Source: Puccinia triticina (Eukaryota; Basidiomycota; Pucciniomycetes; Pucciniales; Pucciniaceae). From it: a stretch of 64,000 nucleotides of DNA. The notes beneath the pieces are model-generated. The model was not told the DNA's origin. It worked only from the letters and a program-made list of their open reading frames with translations, and did no database searches. Shown here in pieces: positions 22,369 through 33,830 of the stretch. Position 1 is the first letter of the stretch. The number at the start of each line of letters is the position of its first letter. Both the position numbers and the translations under genes were made by a program. The stretch spans positions 2,810,001 through 2,874,000 of the forward strand of contig NC_070568.1 of NCBI RefSeq assembly GCF_026914185.1, given 5' to 3'.

Positions 22369-23480
22369 TATTCTGTTTAAATCTTGAGAACCTACAGGCC
22401 TCCGCATCTATTGCCGCCTCAACTTTGTTTATAAGATTTTTGTGCAATGCTGAGTGACAAATCCAGCCTTGCAGGAGCATGGCTAAGCTGAAGCTGATTT
22501 TCTTCAAGCAGAGCATCTCTGGAACTTTAGCAGGTCAATGGTACTAAACAGAAAAAAAATGGATCAATTGTTAGAATCTGGGAACACAAGGTAGAAAATA
22601 ATTGATTTACAATCCACTTGTGCAACAACAAAGCCAAATCCCTATGAGTTTTTGTTTCAACTTGGAGGCTACCAGTCAGAGCGGGTTTTATGCTTTCAAA
22701 GCCAAACCCAAGACTGAAGATTACCAACACCCATACAAAATATTGGTTTGAAGATTTCCCCGCCTGCAATTTTACATACTGCTTGGAGAGCCCAGACCGA
22801 CCGGCTGTCACCCAATCGATGCTGCGGGTAAATTTCAGATGAATTGCCCAGTATTTCTCGTTCAGGTAAACCTTAGCAGTACTCAAAGTGCGCCCAGACC
22901 AGAATATACGAGCTCGGCACCAAACCAATGAAACACGCAGGTTCATCTGTCTCACTGCGGCCGCAGAACTTTCAATATAAACTGTTCCGAAATCAACCGG
23001 ACATTGAAGAATCAGAGCAGTTCTTGATGCTAAAACTATCAAGGCTCACTCCGGGTGCGCAGTGCCAGTTTTTCTGCGAGAAATTTTACTAAAGTTGAGA
23101 CCAGGCCCAAGAGTCTGTCCAGCTTTACTATAGGCTTGATTGGCCACTGGCCGGAGTTAAAACAAGATCCCAGCCTCCCGTGGGAACGTGCAGCATTTGA
23201 CTGGTTGTCAGCCTTGGAGACATGAATACATGCCCAAAATTAGACTGCCTTAATCTTGAGTTTACTAAGAGCATCCACATCAGTTCAGCCAAATAGCTAA
23301 AGGATCAATTGCTAACAGCCAAATTTAGCCACGGCACTCTGCACCGGTTGAGTCAAATCAATTGTTAAACTCATTCGACAGCGCCAACCAACCACACCTC
23401 ACACCAATACCTACACCACAAGAGCGATTTCAGCTCCCTCGGACCGACAACCCGACGCCAAAGGGGCACACGTCGGGCTA
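22369..23480. other. No confident gene
   Basis: Contains a 171-aa minus-strand frame (22527-23042) with no recognisable motif and no obvious splice context, which I do not call a gene. No repeat structure stands out. Confidence 0.4.
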
Positions 23481-23489
23481 CCGTTTGAA

Positions 23490-23790
23490 TACAGGGCAGC
23501 CCGTCGTCAGGCTCTCCCGAGGGTCAGTCCGCCGATCTTCTTTTGGTCAAGATGTACGGCGGACTGACCTAGGTCAAGCCACCGCCGGTCTGCCGGCCTG
23601 TTGCCGGCAGGACACTCGGTGGCTCGACCTAGTTCGATCCGTCGCCCGTCTGCCGGTCTGATGCCGGGCGGACTGTCGCTGGCTTGACCCACGCCGGGCT
23701 GACTGTCAGCCTGACTGTTAGCCGCCCACTTCCACACCCGTCAGACTGCCGACAGGTATTTCCCTGGCGTTTTACGGTTACCCGCCGGGG
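23490..23790. repeat. GC-rich degenerate minisatellite
   Basis: Imperfect repetition of blocks such as CTGCCGGTCTGATGCCGG, GGCGGACTGTC and GGCTTGACC. Related CTGCC/CCTGCC-rich text recurs at about 24.4-24.8 kb. No coding signal. Confidence 0.55.
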
Positions 23791-24015
23791 AACCGACGCC
23801 CCAGATTGTCAGCAGCCCGACATCATCACAGGCTGTCGGTCAGCTGCCCAGCATGTGAACTGGCAGCCCGACCGCTCAAGTGTTCTAACCAAAGCAGTCC
23901 GCAGCAGCCCACTTTTTTCCGAGTTTGATGGGAGTGATGTTGGATTCTGGTTTGAGGTTGCTATGTACTCTCTCCTCTTTGAATTTTCTCATAAAAGCTC
24001 TTCATCTTCCCTCTT

Positions 24016-24016
<1 letters not shown>

Positions 24017-24049
<33 letters not shown>
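24017..24049 (+). repeat. Poly-C homopolymer (33 nt)
   Basis: An uninterrupted C run within a pyrimidine-rich stretch (CTTCCCTCTTT... on the left, TTCCTCTTT-type text on the right). Confidence 0.95.
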
Positions 24050-25444
24050 TTGCCTGCTTCATTTGTAAAACACATTCATTCAACTATCCTCTCCACTTTC
24101 CTCTTTCCTTCATCTTCCTTTGTCTCCATCCTCTAGCAATACTTTTTGCGACTCATCACACTCATTGCAGCAAAACATCCTGCATTCAGCCCTCATCCGT
24201 CATTGTATATAGACACAAGACTCTTATTATACGTGTGTGTGGTGTGGTGAATGAAATTAATAGCTTAGTAATTATTACTACCTACCAAAAGTCAGCTACT
24301 GAGCGTTGGATTTGCAGAATCCGGACTACCAACCAATATACCTTGCTTTGGTGGTCCATTGGAGGTGCACAACTCACTGTCCAATCATTCTTGGATTGCG
24401 GATCAGGCGTCCCCCATCCGCTGCATCCGTTGCAGTTGGCAGGTTGACTTGATGGCAAACAAGTGGGTGTTCTGACTGCTGGCCCCCATCTCCAATCCTG
24501 TAATCACATACATCAGGATGGCGGCCTGACAACTGCCTGCCTATCCCATGGGGCGGGTTGACACCAAGGACGGGGCAGCCTCACTGCGGGACGCTGCCTA
24601 GCAATGTCTCAGGGATTGGTAGGAAGTATCTTGGGACGACTACGGCCTGCCCCTGCTGGCGGTCAGAAATTCAACAGCATTTGTCGGCTGGCCAACAGGG
24701 TGGCTGCAAATCTTGGCAGCACAACGGCCGCAGCCAACAAAGCTTGGCGGGGTTGGGGAGGGTCAGACTGCCTGAAAAAGCAATTAGTAACCTGAAGTTG
24801 GTGGAATGCCGTGATGTAGAGGCCAATGTGAAATTGCCGCCGTAAGCTCCAAAGGCCCACAACCTGCAACACCAACCCCCAGCGCAATAAGCCACCAACC
24901 CCCCCCCCCCCCCCACCTCCCCCTGACCGCACCCCCACACACCGGACCACCCTCTTGCCCAATTCTTGCGCCGCGCCTCCGGTACCCCCAACCCATCATC
25001 TACACAGCAAGAGAGTATCACAAATGCATTGCGTCGCGGAGGGTGGCCACCACCACTACCTCCCCTGAGCAAAGCTTCCATAAATGCAACAACTGTTATT
25101 AATACACAACAACCAATTTTGGATATTTGTCCCACATCAAAATGGCAGGATCCCACAGCCATATTCTTGCGTGTGGCCGGGGGCCTAAGAAAAGTGGGGA
25201 TGAGAAAAACCCCTTTCAAGGTGTTGCTATGTCTGGGCAACAGCTGATGCGGTTACTTGAAAAACCTCTGGTCCTCAGGACTAAGGGCGGCCCTGCAACT
25301 CCCCAAAGATCAACAATGGGTATTAAGTAAGATTGCAGCCATCTCATGTTAGCGGGCCACCACAGCCTGAAATATGCCTTTAATTTAAATTATTGAGTTG
25401 TTGAGAAGAGAGCCAGAGCACCTCATCTTCACTACACTAAAGGC
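24050..25444. other. Intergenic, low-complexity, no confident gene
   Basis: GC-rich text with a further C run near 24898-24914. Open frames here are antisense to Pro/Gly-rich repeats and show no motif. Confidence 0.4.
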
Positions 25445-26250
25445 TGTCAAGACTTGGGCTTGTCCCAAGAGCGCAGAAAGCGCAAGGAACAAAACCCTAA
25501 CCCCGCAAGGGGGAACGGTGAGTTCCTAGGCCCATGCATATGCATGCGGCTCCAAGAAAGTAGATTGATGTGTATGCTGAAACTCTGTTCCTCCCTATAG
25601 CCATGTCAACGCCAGAAGAAGAGCCCAAGCAACCAAAGCAAAGCGGAGCCCTTAAAAAGTTAAGTCACGCTTGTATAAGGTTAGCCATAGCTAGGAAAGC
25701 GCAGATGCTGATGAGTACTACATGTTCTAACAACAGCAATCTTGCAACCAACGCCAACTCAGACCTAGCCGGTTCAAGCCTCAACAATTTTATATTGGAC
25801 CCCTCCATAGGAGGTGAGTCAATCGTTGCAGAAGCCTAATCACAATAAGAGAATTGGAAGCTGACTGCTTGTCACCTATGTGTTAGACAACAGCTTCCCT
25901 GGTTCCTTAGCAGCTCGGATCTGGAGTACTTGAGGTATCAAGCTCCTTTGAGCCCAAGTAAGAAGCATCTTACTCCTGATCTCTTCTACGATTGAGTCTA
26001 GGTGCTGATGCAGATATCAGTCACTCCAACAGAACTTTTAGTTCTTTCAGCACAAACTTGTGTTCTAGCCTGCTTAGTTGTGTCTAATTCATCAAACTAC
26101 ATTTCTTTATATATCTTAACCAGAGTTGGTCCTTTATCCACTCTTAGGTACATGACCATTTTTATTTCTATCTACATCTCTGAACTTGTCAGATTAGATT
26201 ACACACTCACAAAAGGAAATAAATCTATCTTAGTCTTGTGAATTCTCACA
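25445..26250. mobile_element. Solo LTR, copy 2 of the ~800-bp family
   Basis: An 806-bp segment beginning TGTCAAGACTT and ending GAATTCTCACA, flanked by AAGGC at 25440-25444 and 26251-26255. It aligns along its length, in reverse, with 7087-7880. Both copies contain a conserved short coding start on the same strand (MSTPEEEPKQPKQS here) followed by a splice-donor-like sequence (AAG|TTAAGT here, AG|GTAAGT in copy 1). The LTR may therefore hold the first coding exon of its parent element. Confidence 0.75.
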
Positions 26251-26255
26251 AAGGC

Positions 26256-27400
26256 ACAATATGTTATTGATGGCAAACAAAAGCTCCATGTAACAAAAAT
26301 TCTTGTGTACACGTGCAGCAGGAGTGAGGAATGAAGATTAAATAATGCACTGAAAGACCTACTGGACAATAGGTGCTCATTGTTTGATTAATCCCACAAT
26401 ACCCTTAGCACAGGAACAATTAATCAGCTGTCAGAAGTCAGGTGAATGGATTGACAAACTATTATTCCTTTGAGAAATCCAGGGAACCACACATGACATC
26501 CAACAGGGCCATTGCCGAGCTGGTGATCTGTGTGACTTGATTGGTGTGAGAGAACGTAGGTTCATTGGAAGAAGCTGACAAGCTACTGAATGTGACCAGG
26601 TCAATTTTTGAAGGGCAACAAGTTAACACAATTCTCACTTTGACCTGAATTTTGAGCAAAAGAAAGTATTTAAAGCCTATTGGAATAACTTCCACTACAT
26701 GGGAATTGGATAAAGCTTCCAAAGAGAACATTTTCAACAATATCTGTGTGGTTGATGTCTTCCAAGTACTTTAATGTGGGTTAGTGACAAGGGTAGGCTA
26801 AGGAGAGCATACGTTTCCTCACATTGTGGCCAATAAGGAGGGAGCCGCGAAAACCAATCCGGTCCATTAACGGAACATTATGCTTACAAAGAGCCATTAC
26901 TGGTGAGTACTTTTAAGTTTGATAGCGTAGGGGACTTGCAGATGAGAAAGTTATGGGGGAACAAGGTCCTCTTTGGAAATGAAAGTGACACTGATTTAAG
27001 TTTGGCTGCTTGTCTGCTTGTGAATTTGGTTAATGTAAGCTGTTAGTTGCCACCAAGGCAATTGAGTGACCCTTGATTTGTTGGCCGAGTCACCTATGTT
27101 TGCCTTGCCAGTGAGGACCGGAGAGTATCAGTCCACATAAAACGGCTTTAAGACATTCAGGGGAGTGAATGTAAATCTGATGTCAACAGATGTGTCACTG
27201 TATGTTCAGCCTTGTACAGTATATTGAATCCAATCTTGGCAAGGAAAGAGAGGATTTGGTACCAGGCAAGCTCAGGTAGACTAGGTACAAGTGTAGCCGC
27301 AGTTATGCAAGTATGTACAAAGGTTGGATACATGCATAACATAGATGATAAACTGTGGATTAGTTAATTTTACCAACTTGGCTACCCTTGGCCTCCAAAC
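26256..27400. other. No supported feature
   Basis: AT-rich sequence with scattered short frames and no motifs. Ends at a 20-nt C run. Confidence 0.4.
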
Positions 27401-27419
27401 CCCCCCCCCCCCCCCCCCC
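27400..27419 (+). repeat. Poly-C homopolymer (20 nt)
   Basis: An uninterrupted C run. Confidence 0.95.
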
Positions 27420-27681
27420 AGTGTTGATATTTGTGTGACATCCCTCTAGGTCTCTAGGGGTCTCACTTCTCCTGATGACATCATCAATAAGCTTGTTCCT
27501 CAATGAAATCACATTTGAAGCTCAGATTCCTCAAATTTCCCAGCAAGATTCTCCACTTGAACCTCTCCATCCTCAACCATCAAATATATAAGCCCATCTT
27601 TCCGTCACCATTTTTTCCTTCCCTCGGGGAACCTGCAGTATCACATTCTGCCTATAATTGTAAAAGCTTATCTTTTCTTAT

Positions 27682-27928
27682 CTAAGCTGTTCCTCCACTC
27701 TTGAAATCATCATTGGTTGACATCATCATCCTCACTCTATCTCCTGCGTTATCATATTGTGCTATCTCCTGTCCGCTCAAGTCCTGTTCACTCAATTCCT
27801 TCTCCAAGTCCTTCAGAATTTCTTCCAGATTGTTGACTACTCTCAGCTCTTTGCTTTCCCTTCTTTTCAACAAATCCACCAATCTTCTTTTGCCAATCTC
27901 CATTTGCGCTTGTACGACTTGTAGGTTC
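27682..27928 (-). CDS. Possible terminal exon encoding a coiled coil
   Basis: After an acceptor-like CGTTTAG, a minus-strand frame of ~80 residues starts NLQVVQAQMEIGKRRLVDLL, continues with EEILKDLEKELSEQDLSG and ends at 27682. The heptad-like Leu/Glu/Lys pattern suggests a coiled coil. Lys-rich text upstream (28.0 kb) may be an earlier exon. This could be the C-terminal end of a Myb/SANT-like or transposon-derived protein, but no defining motif is visible. Confidence 0.3.
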
Positions 27929-28739
27929 TAAACGGCTCATCAATAACATCGGACTCATCCTGGCCAACATCATTGACCTTTTTCTTTTCTGTTCCTAGTT
28001 TTTTGTCCTCCTGTGTCCTGTGTCCTTGTTCTTCTCATGTCTCTTTATATTGTCCTCTTTGCCTTTAGGTACATCTTTTTCTCATTTCATTATCTTTCTA
28101 TTTTATCACATGTAGTTCCTTGTCAGAATCACTTACCAGAAACAGATGCTTTAGTTTGTTGATTAACACCCAGTTGGTAAACTTCACGCCTTCTGACCCA
28201 AGTTTTCTATCTCCATGTCCAGTTTCTTCATGAAAATTTATGCCTGTTCGTGATGAGTTTCCAACCATGTAATCTTGAATTTATTTTCCCTGATGAAATA
28301 TAAGAAAGTACACATTTAGTGTGGGGATATTGAATTTTACAAAGTGTTTTTTACAAGGTACACGGCCCTGTAAAAAATTTCTTTGTAAAAGTACACATTG
28401 AGGGGGGAGAAGGGGGGGGGGGGGGGTATGTGAAATTGTACAATTTGCTGTCTAGATTCCCACCTTGTAAAATTATACCTGAAGTTTTATGACTGAACTT
28501 GGGGGTCAGTTTTCAAGGTTATGGCATGTGGGGAGCTTGTAACAATGCCACCCATTATGTCGTCATCAAGATGGCCCTGGTCGTGTGGAAAATCTGCTTG
28601 CTGTCATTGGCACTGCTATTACACAGGCCATCCAAACGGTGTGCCTGCCGGCTCTTTTGCAGACATTGTGAGCCCCGCGATCATGTCGTCAACCACTGGT
28701 GGGTCAAACAGAGTCCCAAGTACCGGAAAACTCTGTCCT
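27929..28739. other. No confident gene
   Basis: Pyrimidine-rich sequence, then a G run near 28417-28430 flanked by related TTTTACAA-type motifs (28340-28480) that form loose inverted copies. Confidence 0.35.
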
Positions 28740-29091
28740 CTTGATGGCAAAACGCGCCCGCTGTGTACTGCTGCATATGCATTTGCACAGCCTGGGGGGT
28801 TAAAAAGCTGGGCCCCACAAAGCAGATTGCCACCGCACTGCTGGGGGCCTTTCTTACATACTGTTTGACCAATCCAGTGAGTTGGGAAGCAGTATGGGCC
28901 TGAGTGCAGAAGCTTTGGCTGATGTTGAGCTAGGTTATGTTTTTTGCGGAGGCTTTCCACAGATATGGGGAAGCCTTTTTTGCTTTTTTGTGATTAAAAG
29001 ATAGGGAAAACCCTTTCTTTGTTGTTTTGTAGATAAAAAATAGGGGAAACCCTTGTTTTTTTCACAAAACTCTGATCTTAATAGACTTGGA
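28740..29091 (-). mobile_element. Helitron 5'-end module (fragment D)
   Basis: At 29091 the minus strand reads A|TCCAAGTCTATTAAGATC, a variant of the Helitron 5' end. Repeated blocks follow (GGGTTTCCCC, GGGTTTTCCC, GGCTTCCCC), as in Helitrons A and B. Its 3' terminus was not found, so it may be a fragment. Confidence 0.5.
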
Positions 29092-29129
29092 TGATAAGTG
29101 ACAGGAGATCGCAGCTCATTAGGGATTAA

Positions 29130-29275
29130 ACGACTGGACACAGGTACCCGTGGCGGGTACGGGTACCGCCCGCTTTTTTTGCCCAAGATGGACACCCGTA
29201 CCCGGACCCAGACACGCCTGGGAGCCCAGGGGCGGGTACCTGGGTACTTATTGCGGGTACTCACGGGTACCTCCC
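29130..29275. repeat. GGGTACC-rich minisatellite
   Basis: Clustered copies of GGCGGGTAC, CGGGTACC and their complements. A second cluster with the same words is at 63175-63300. Confidence 0.7.
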
Positions 29276-29583
29276 ACTAAAAAGAGACTACTCGTGCTTC
29301 ATTTCATGCAATGTAAACTAGATATCACTCTACTACTACGGGCTCAGTTACCTTTCTCTTATTCTTCATCATCCTTAAATCCTTGACCCCTTCATTCCAA
29401 TGATTGAGAACACCTGGTTTGTCAGCCTCCGTGATGCCAAGGACTACTCCTTTTAGCTACGGGTGGTGCAAAGCTGGTATAAAAGAGTATAAAACTCTGG
29501 GACAAAAGTCCAAGGGATAATTCCAATGATATATTGGTAATTATGGCGTAAAAATATGGGCAAAAATAGAGGAATTATATTAA

Positions 29584-29612
29584 ATAGAGGCCAAGGCGGC
29601 TTCGCCGCTTTA
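29584..29612 (-). repeat. Helitron 3' terminus, minus orientation
   Basis: The minus strand has GCGGC-GAA-GCCGC, then CTTGGCCTCTA followed by TTT instead of GT. It matches the other 3' ends except for the last base. The 5' end was not found. Confidence 0.5.
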
Positions 29613-29680
29613 AGGTCATCCTTCCCAGTAGTTAATATGCCGCAGCATTTATCAGCACTCTTACCTCTCACCATCTCATT

Positions 29681-29928
29681 CACTGCAAGAAAAATTTGTG
29701 CAACTGCAAGCAGTTGACATGCAAGAGCGCTGGGGAGAAGGTTGTGGTGCTACTCCAGCCTTTTCCAAGGCTTGTGTTGATCAAACTTCAATGCACAGTG
29801 ACTGTGCATGATGCACAGTGACTGTGCAAAAAACAACTGTTGAGTGCTTGGGTGGAGCTAGAACAAGGGCTACGGAGAATTATCTTGGATAACAACTGCT
29901 GTCAGTTGCACGAGTTTTTCTTGTAGTG
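29681..29928. mobile_element. Small CACTA-like TIR element (248 bp)
   Basis: Terminal inverted repeats of ~26 bp: left starts CACTGCAAGAAAAA, right (reverse complement) starts CACTACAAGAAAAA. The flanking 3-bp duplication ATT is at 29678-29680 and 29929-29931. CACTA ends and 3-bp duplications fit the CACTA/EnSpm superfamily. It is non-coding. It contains two tandem palindromes TGCACAGTGACTGTGCA. Confidence 0.7.
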
Positions 29929-30078
29929 ATTGGTATTACAATGTCTTCACCTTTTGCAATGAACACACTGTTTTTCACACTGGCCCACTGTTTGAACACA
30001 AATGAACTCATGATGCAGCCCATTTTCCACCTGAAAATTAAAAAAAAATCCAAAAGCCACTAGTCCAATATTACTTTA

Positions 30079-30260
30079 GGGCCTGCACCGTAGAAACAAA
30101 TTTTCACACATTTTCAATTTCCCAATCAAAAATTGAAATGATGTACCAAATTTTGAAGATGATCACCACTGGTTTCAGCAATGCTGCATGCAGGAATTTC
30201 ATATTTGAAGAAAATGAAAGTGAAATCTAAAATTATGATTTGTGGCTATGTTACAGGCCC
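30079..30260. mobile_element. Small PIF/Harbinger-like TIR element (182 bp)
   Basis: Left end GGGCCTGCACCGTAG, right end (reverse complement) GGGCCTGTAACATAG, flanked by TTA and CTA. The GGGCCTG terminus and a 3-bp TWA-type target match PIF/Harbinger habits, and the ends resemble those of 35007-36843. One target base differs. Confidence 0.5.
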
Positions 30261-31467
30261 CTATGTTGCTGATGACTCAGGGGTACCACTTCTATATCAT
30301 TACTCTCTGATTGATGAGCCAGTTACAATTGCAGACACATGTATTGCAACACAGTCATTTCACAGTGGGATTTGAAATTTCTTCATCAAAGTCAATACAA
30401 TACCTGAGGCTGTGTTAAACCAAATGCAAATAATTACCTTCAATGGTGAAAACCAGCTGACTTGTTTACATCACTCAGAAGAAACAAATTTTTACATTGA
30501 ACCATGTCAAACATGATTTTTCTCATCTGTCTTCATGAATACTTTGATTCATTATGAAATCAAGTACCTCTCAAACTGGTACTTGATTACTTGAACCGCT
30601 GAAACCAAAAATAAAGGAGTAAAAACTAAACAAAAAGAGAGAACTGCTGCAGGGAGTAAGCTGGCATGGTTGAGCTCAACCAATGCAAAATAATCCGAGA
30701 CACCCAGCCACATCGAGTGCACACCTGCCCACCTGGTCGCATCGGACTGCCCCCGCATCCCAAGGCAATAAAAAGCAATGCTGCTTCCTCTGCCTCTTGA
30801 TCTTGACAAGAGCGTAGCTGCTGGAACTGGTTTTGAATGAGCTGTCTTTGATGGTGTTGCTGAGGTATTGAAGATAGTGAACTTGGGGGAAGAGGTCCGT
30901 TCTGAATCAAAGCCAACGGGGAGGTGATTTGGAGGAGTCGATTAACTCAAGTGATCAGATGACGCCTGAGGGGAGCAATGGTGAGATTATGGGTTGGGTG
31001 ACTTACATCTGGGGGCATTGAGAAACGGAACGAGCAATCTGGTGAGATGTGGAGCTCTGGTATCTGGGAATCCAGATCTGGATCTGGGAGGCCTCCCAGA
31101 TCCACGGGAAGTCCTCCAATGAGACTTGGAAAACGCTTAGCATACCCGCCAGGCAGCGAGTGCAGGCCGGAGATATTGTGCTGGATGATCCTGTTAAAGG
31201 CCAGGCCATAATATGTGTCGAGTGGAGCTGTCTCTGGGTGTGGGAATTCTCTTGTTCAATTAGCTGACCAAGATTCTGGGCGAAGGTGTCTGCAAGAGGC
31301 CTGGGAGGTTGTATTCTGCTGCTTTGGTTTGGATGTGTCGAGCTGGAGTGGCATCCAGGCGAGCCTATTGCCAAGCTTCTCAGAAAGTTTTGTCCGGTTC
31401 TGTGAGGGGTTGAATGGGGAAAAGCTCAGGGGAACACAAACCAGATGGCTGGGGAGAATTTTGAAAA
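30261..31467. other. No confident gene
   Basis: Several minus-strand open frames (30626-30916, 31003-31374) contain Gln-rich text but no domain I can name. This could be an eroded transposon-encoded protein. Confidence 0.3.
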
Positions 31468-31489
31468 GGGTCATCCTTCACGCACTACC

Positions 31490-31690
31490 AATAATTACCA
31501 CATGCACTCCAAAATTGGAGTGCACTCCATCATTCCTTGGAGTGCACAGTCCGCCACTCCAAAGATTCAGGAGTGGAAGACTGCACTCCAAAATCATTTC
31601 TCCTTGGAGTACTGAGCTAGACACTCCATTATATTTGGAGCGGCGGACTGTGCACTCCAAGGAATGATGGAATGCACTCCACTTTGACTC
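31490..31690. repeat. GGAGTGCA palindromic minisatellite, array 1
   Basis: Repeated palindromes built from TTGGAGTGCACTCCA-like words, with variants such as GGAGTGCACAGTCCGCC. The same word family forms array 2 at 33.83-34.15 kb. Confidence 0.8.
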
Positions 31691-31720
31691 CCACTTTATG
31701 CTACACAACCGGAATTTGGA

Positions 31721-32415
31721 GTACAGTTCCCAGAAGAAAGTTTTCATGAAATTCCTTTTGACAAGAACACATACAAACCATGCCTTCTAATTTCTGATTT
31801 ATTGGGAGGATGGACAGAAAGGTTCCAAAAGAATGAATATAAGTAATGTTTTCGGAAAAAATAAGTGCATACTAGCTGAAAATATTTTTTCATTAAATGA
31901 TAATTTTGGAAAATCTTTAATACTATTCCAAAAAAATCATGAATAATCAGAATCAATAGACTGACATGTGACTTGAATGATAATAAATGAAAAAAATGAA
32001 TCCCAAAATCCATCCTAAATTTTAGTTGGCGGTGAAAACACCTCAGACACTGTTTTTTTGTTACCTGCAGTGCAAATTTGCAATTTTTGAGGTACTTTCC
32101 CTGCCCACAAAAATTTAGGATGGATTTTGGGATTCATTTTTTTCATTTATTATCATTCACGTCACATTTCATTATATTGATTCTGATTATTCATGATTTT
32201 TTTGGAATAGTATTAAAGATTTTCCAAAGTTATCATTTAATGAAAAAATGTTTTCAGCTAGTATATTGCACTTATTTTTTCCAAAAACATTACTTATATT
32301 CATTCTTTTGGAACCTTTCTGTCTATCCTCCCAGTAAATCAGAAATTAGCAGGCATGGTTTGTGTGTGTTCTTGTCAAAAGAAATTCCATGAAAACTTTC
32401 TTCTGGGAACTGTAC
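31721..32415. repeat. Large inverted repeat (~300-bp arms, 86-bp loop)
   Basis: The arm 31721-32023 is nearly the reverse complement of 32110-32415, with only scattered mismatches. The outer ends are GTACAGTTCCCAG and its complement. No clear target duplication is visible. It would fold into a long hairpin if transcribed. Confidence 0.85.
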
Positions 32416-32664
32416 ACATGGTGAAAATCCAAAATGAATGGAGTGCAGAGAGCTTCACACCATAAAATTTGGAGTGCAAAGAAACCAACTACCAAATAAA
32501 TATTTTGAGTTCAGATTGTCAACAGAAGGTATCATTAATTTACCAACAATCAATGAATAAGACAAAAAACAGTTCTGAAGTAAGCATATCACACTGTTAA
32601 AATAAGCGCCTGGTTGTATAGAGCTAGGCCCTTCTGTATAAATTTTAACCAGCCTTTGGCATCT

Positions 32665-33054
32665 TCAGAATTCAACTTTGTTGCGAGAATGGGAGGGGGA
32701 TTGGTTTGATCCCATCTTTCCCATCAAACTGAGGTAAAACCCAGTGGTTCCAAAAAGAAGGTAAATGGGATGGGGATCAGAGCATTCAGAGTTTTTGGGA
32801 CCTGAACTTATAGGGAGATAAGAATTAGAACAAGTAGCTGAAAGAAATACAAACGGTCTTGCATACACATCCGCAAGAATTTGACCGTGCACAAGTTTGT
32901 TGAGCCAGTTTTTTTGAGGACAAACGGTTGCTTTTTGATCTAGTGTGAGGCCCTCAATGATTTTGATGATTTTTTGTTTGCTACCCTGAATTTTAACGTA
33001 AATTGACCTGTGTTTCTTTATTCCGTCAACCATCTCCTCCCTGACCTTGAACAT
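32665..33054 (-). CDS. Unrecognised 129-aa open frame
   Basis: An open minus-strand frame with a basic N-terminal half (EEMVDGIKKHRSIYVKIQGS). No motif is recognised and no splice context was established. It may be a chance frame. Confidence 0.2.
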   Translation of the reverse strand: MFKVREEMVDGIKKHRSIYVKIQGSKQKIIKIIEGLTLDQKATVCPQKNWLNKLVHGQILADVYARPFVFLSATCSNSYLPISSGPKNSECSDPHPIYLLFGTTGFYLSLMGKMGSNQSPSHSRNKVEF

Positions 33055-33309
33055 CCCTTCATTGTCATAGCCTAGTGCTTTTGCAACACAACAAAACCCA
33101 CAGTGTCCATTGTAAGACTCAAAAGTGGTTTCAAAACCCTTTTGCTGAATGGAGAAGGGGATGATGGAGGTGCAAACTCTGCCCTTCTATAATATCAGAT
33201 AACAAGACCCACCAAGCTAAGCTTGGCAAGTTTTAATCAAGTGATAGGTCTGGTCTATTTCCAGATGAAATTGTTCGATGACAGGTATGTGAGAGTTGAA
33301 AGTGAGTTC

Positions 33310-33830
33310 AGTAGTTATTCAATGACCGGTCTGACCGGTCATTGAGAGATGTGACTCACCTCAATGACCAGTCAGACCGATCATTGAGAGGTGTGAGTCC
33401 TCTTGATGACTGGTCTGTGCCGGTCACCAAGGGGAGTAGCACCTCCTCTCAATGACCGGTCAGACCAACCGGTCATTGAGAGTAGCACCTCCCCTTGATG
33501 AGGAGGTGTTATTCCCCTCAATGACCGGTCTGACCAATCATCAGGTGTGAGTCCTCTTGATGACCGGTCTGTGCCAGTCCTCGGGAGGTGTGACTGATGA
33601 CTGGTCTGCACCAGTCATCAAGAGGTGGGAGTCCCCTTGATGACCAGTAAAGACCAGCCATAAAGAGTAGCACCTCCCCTCAATGACTGGTACACACCGG
33701 TCATCAAGAGGTGTGACTGATGACTGGTCCGCACCGGTCATTGAGAGGTATGAGTCCTCTGGATGACCAGTTGTGTGCCCCTTGATGACCAGTCCAGACC
33801 GGTCATCAAGAGGTGTGATTGCTGTGGGCA
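33310..33830. repeat. Palindromic GACCGGT minisatellite, array 2
   Basis: About ten irregular units of the form CAATGACCGGT-N-ACCGGTCATTGAGAG, with spacers like GTGTGAGTCC and GTAGCACCTCC. The core GACCGGTC/ACCGGTCATTGAG is shared with 12.0 and 36.0 kb. Confidence 0.9.

Noticed and set aside
22527..23042. 171-aa minus-strand open frame as a gene
   Set aside because: No domain, no codon or splice support, and hydrophobic low-information composition; likely a chance frame.
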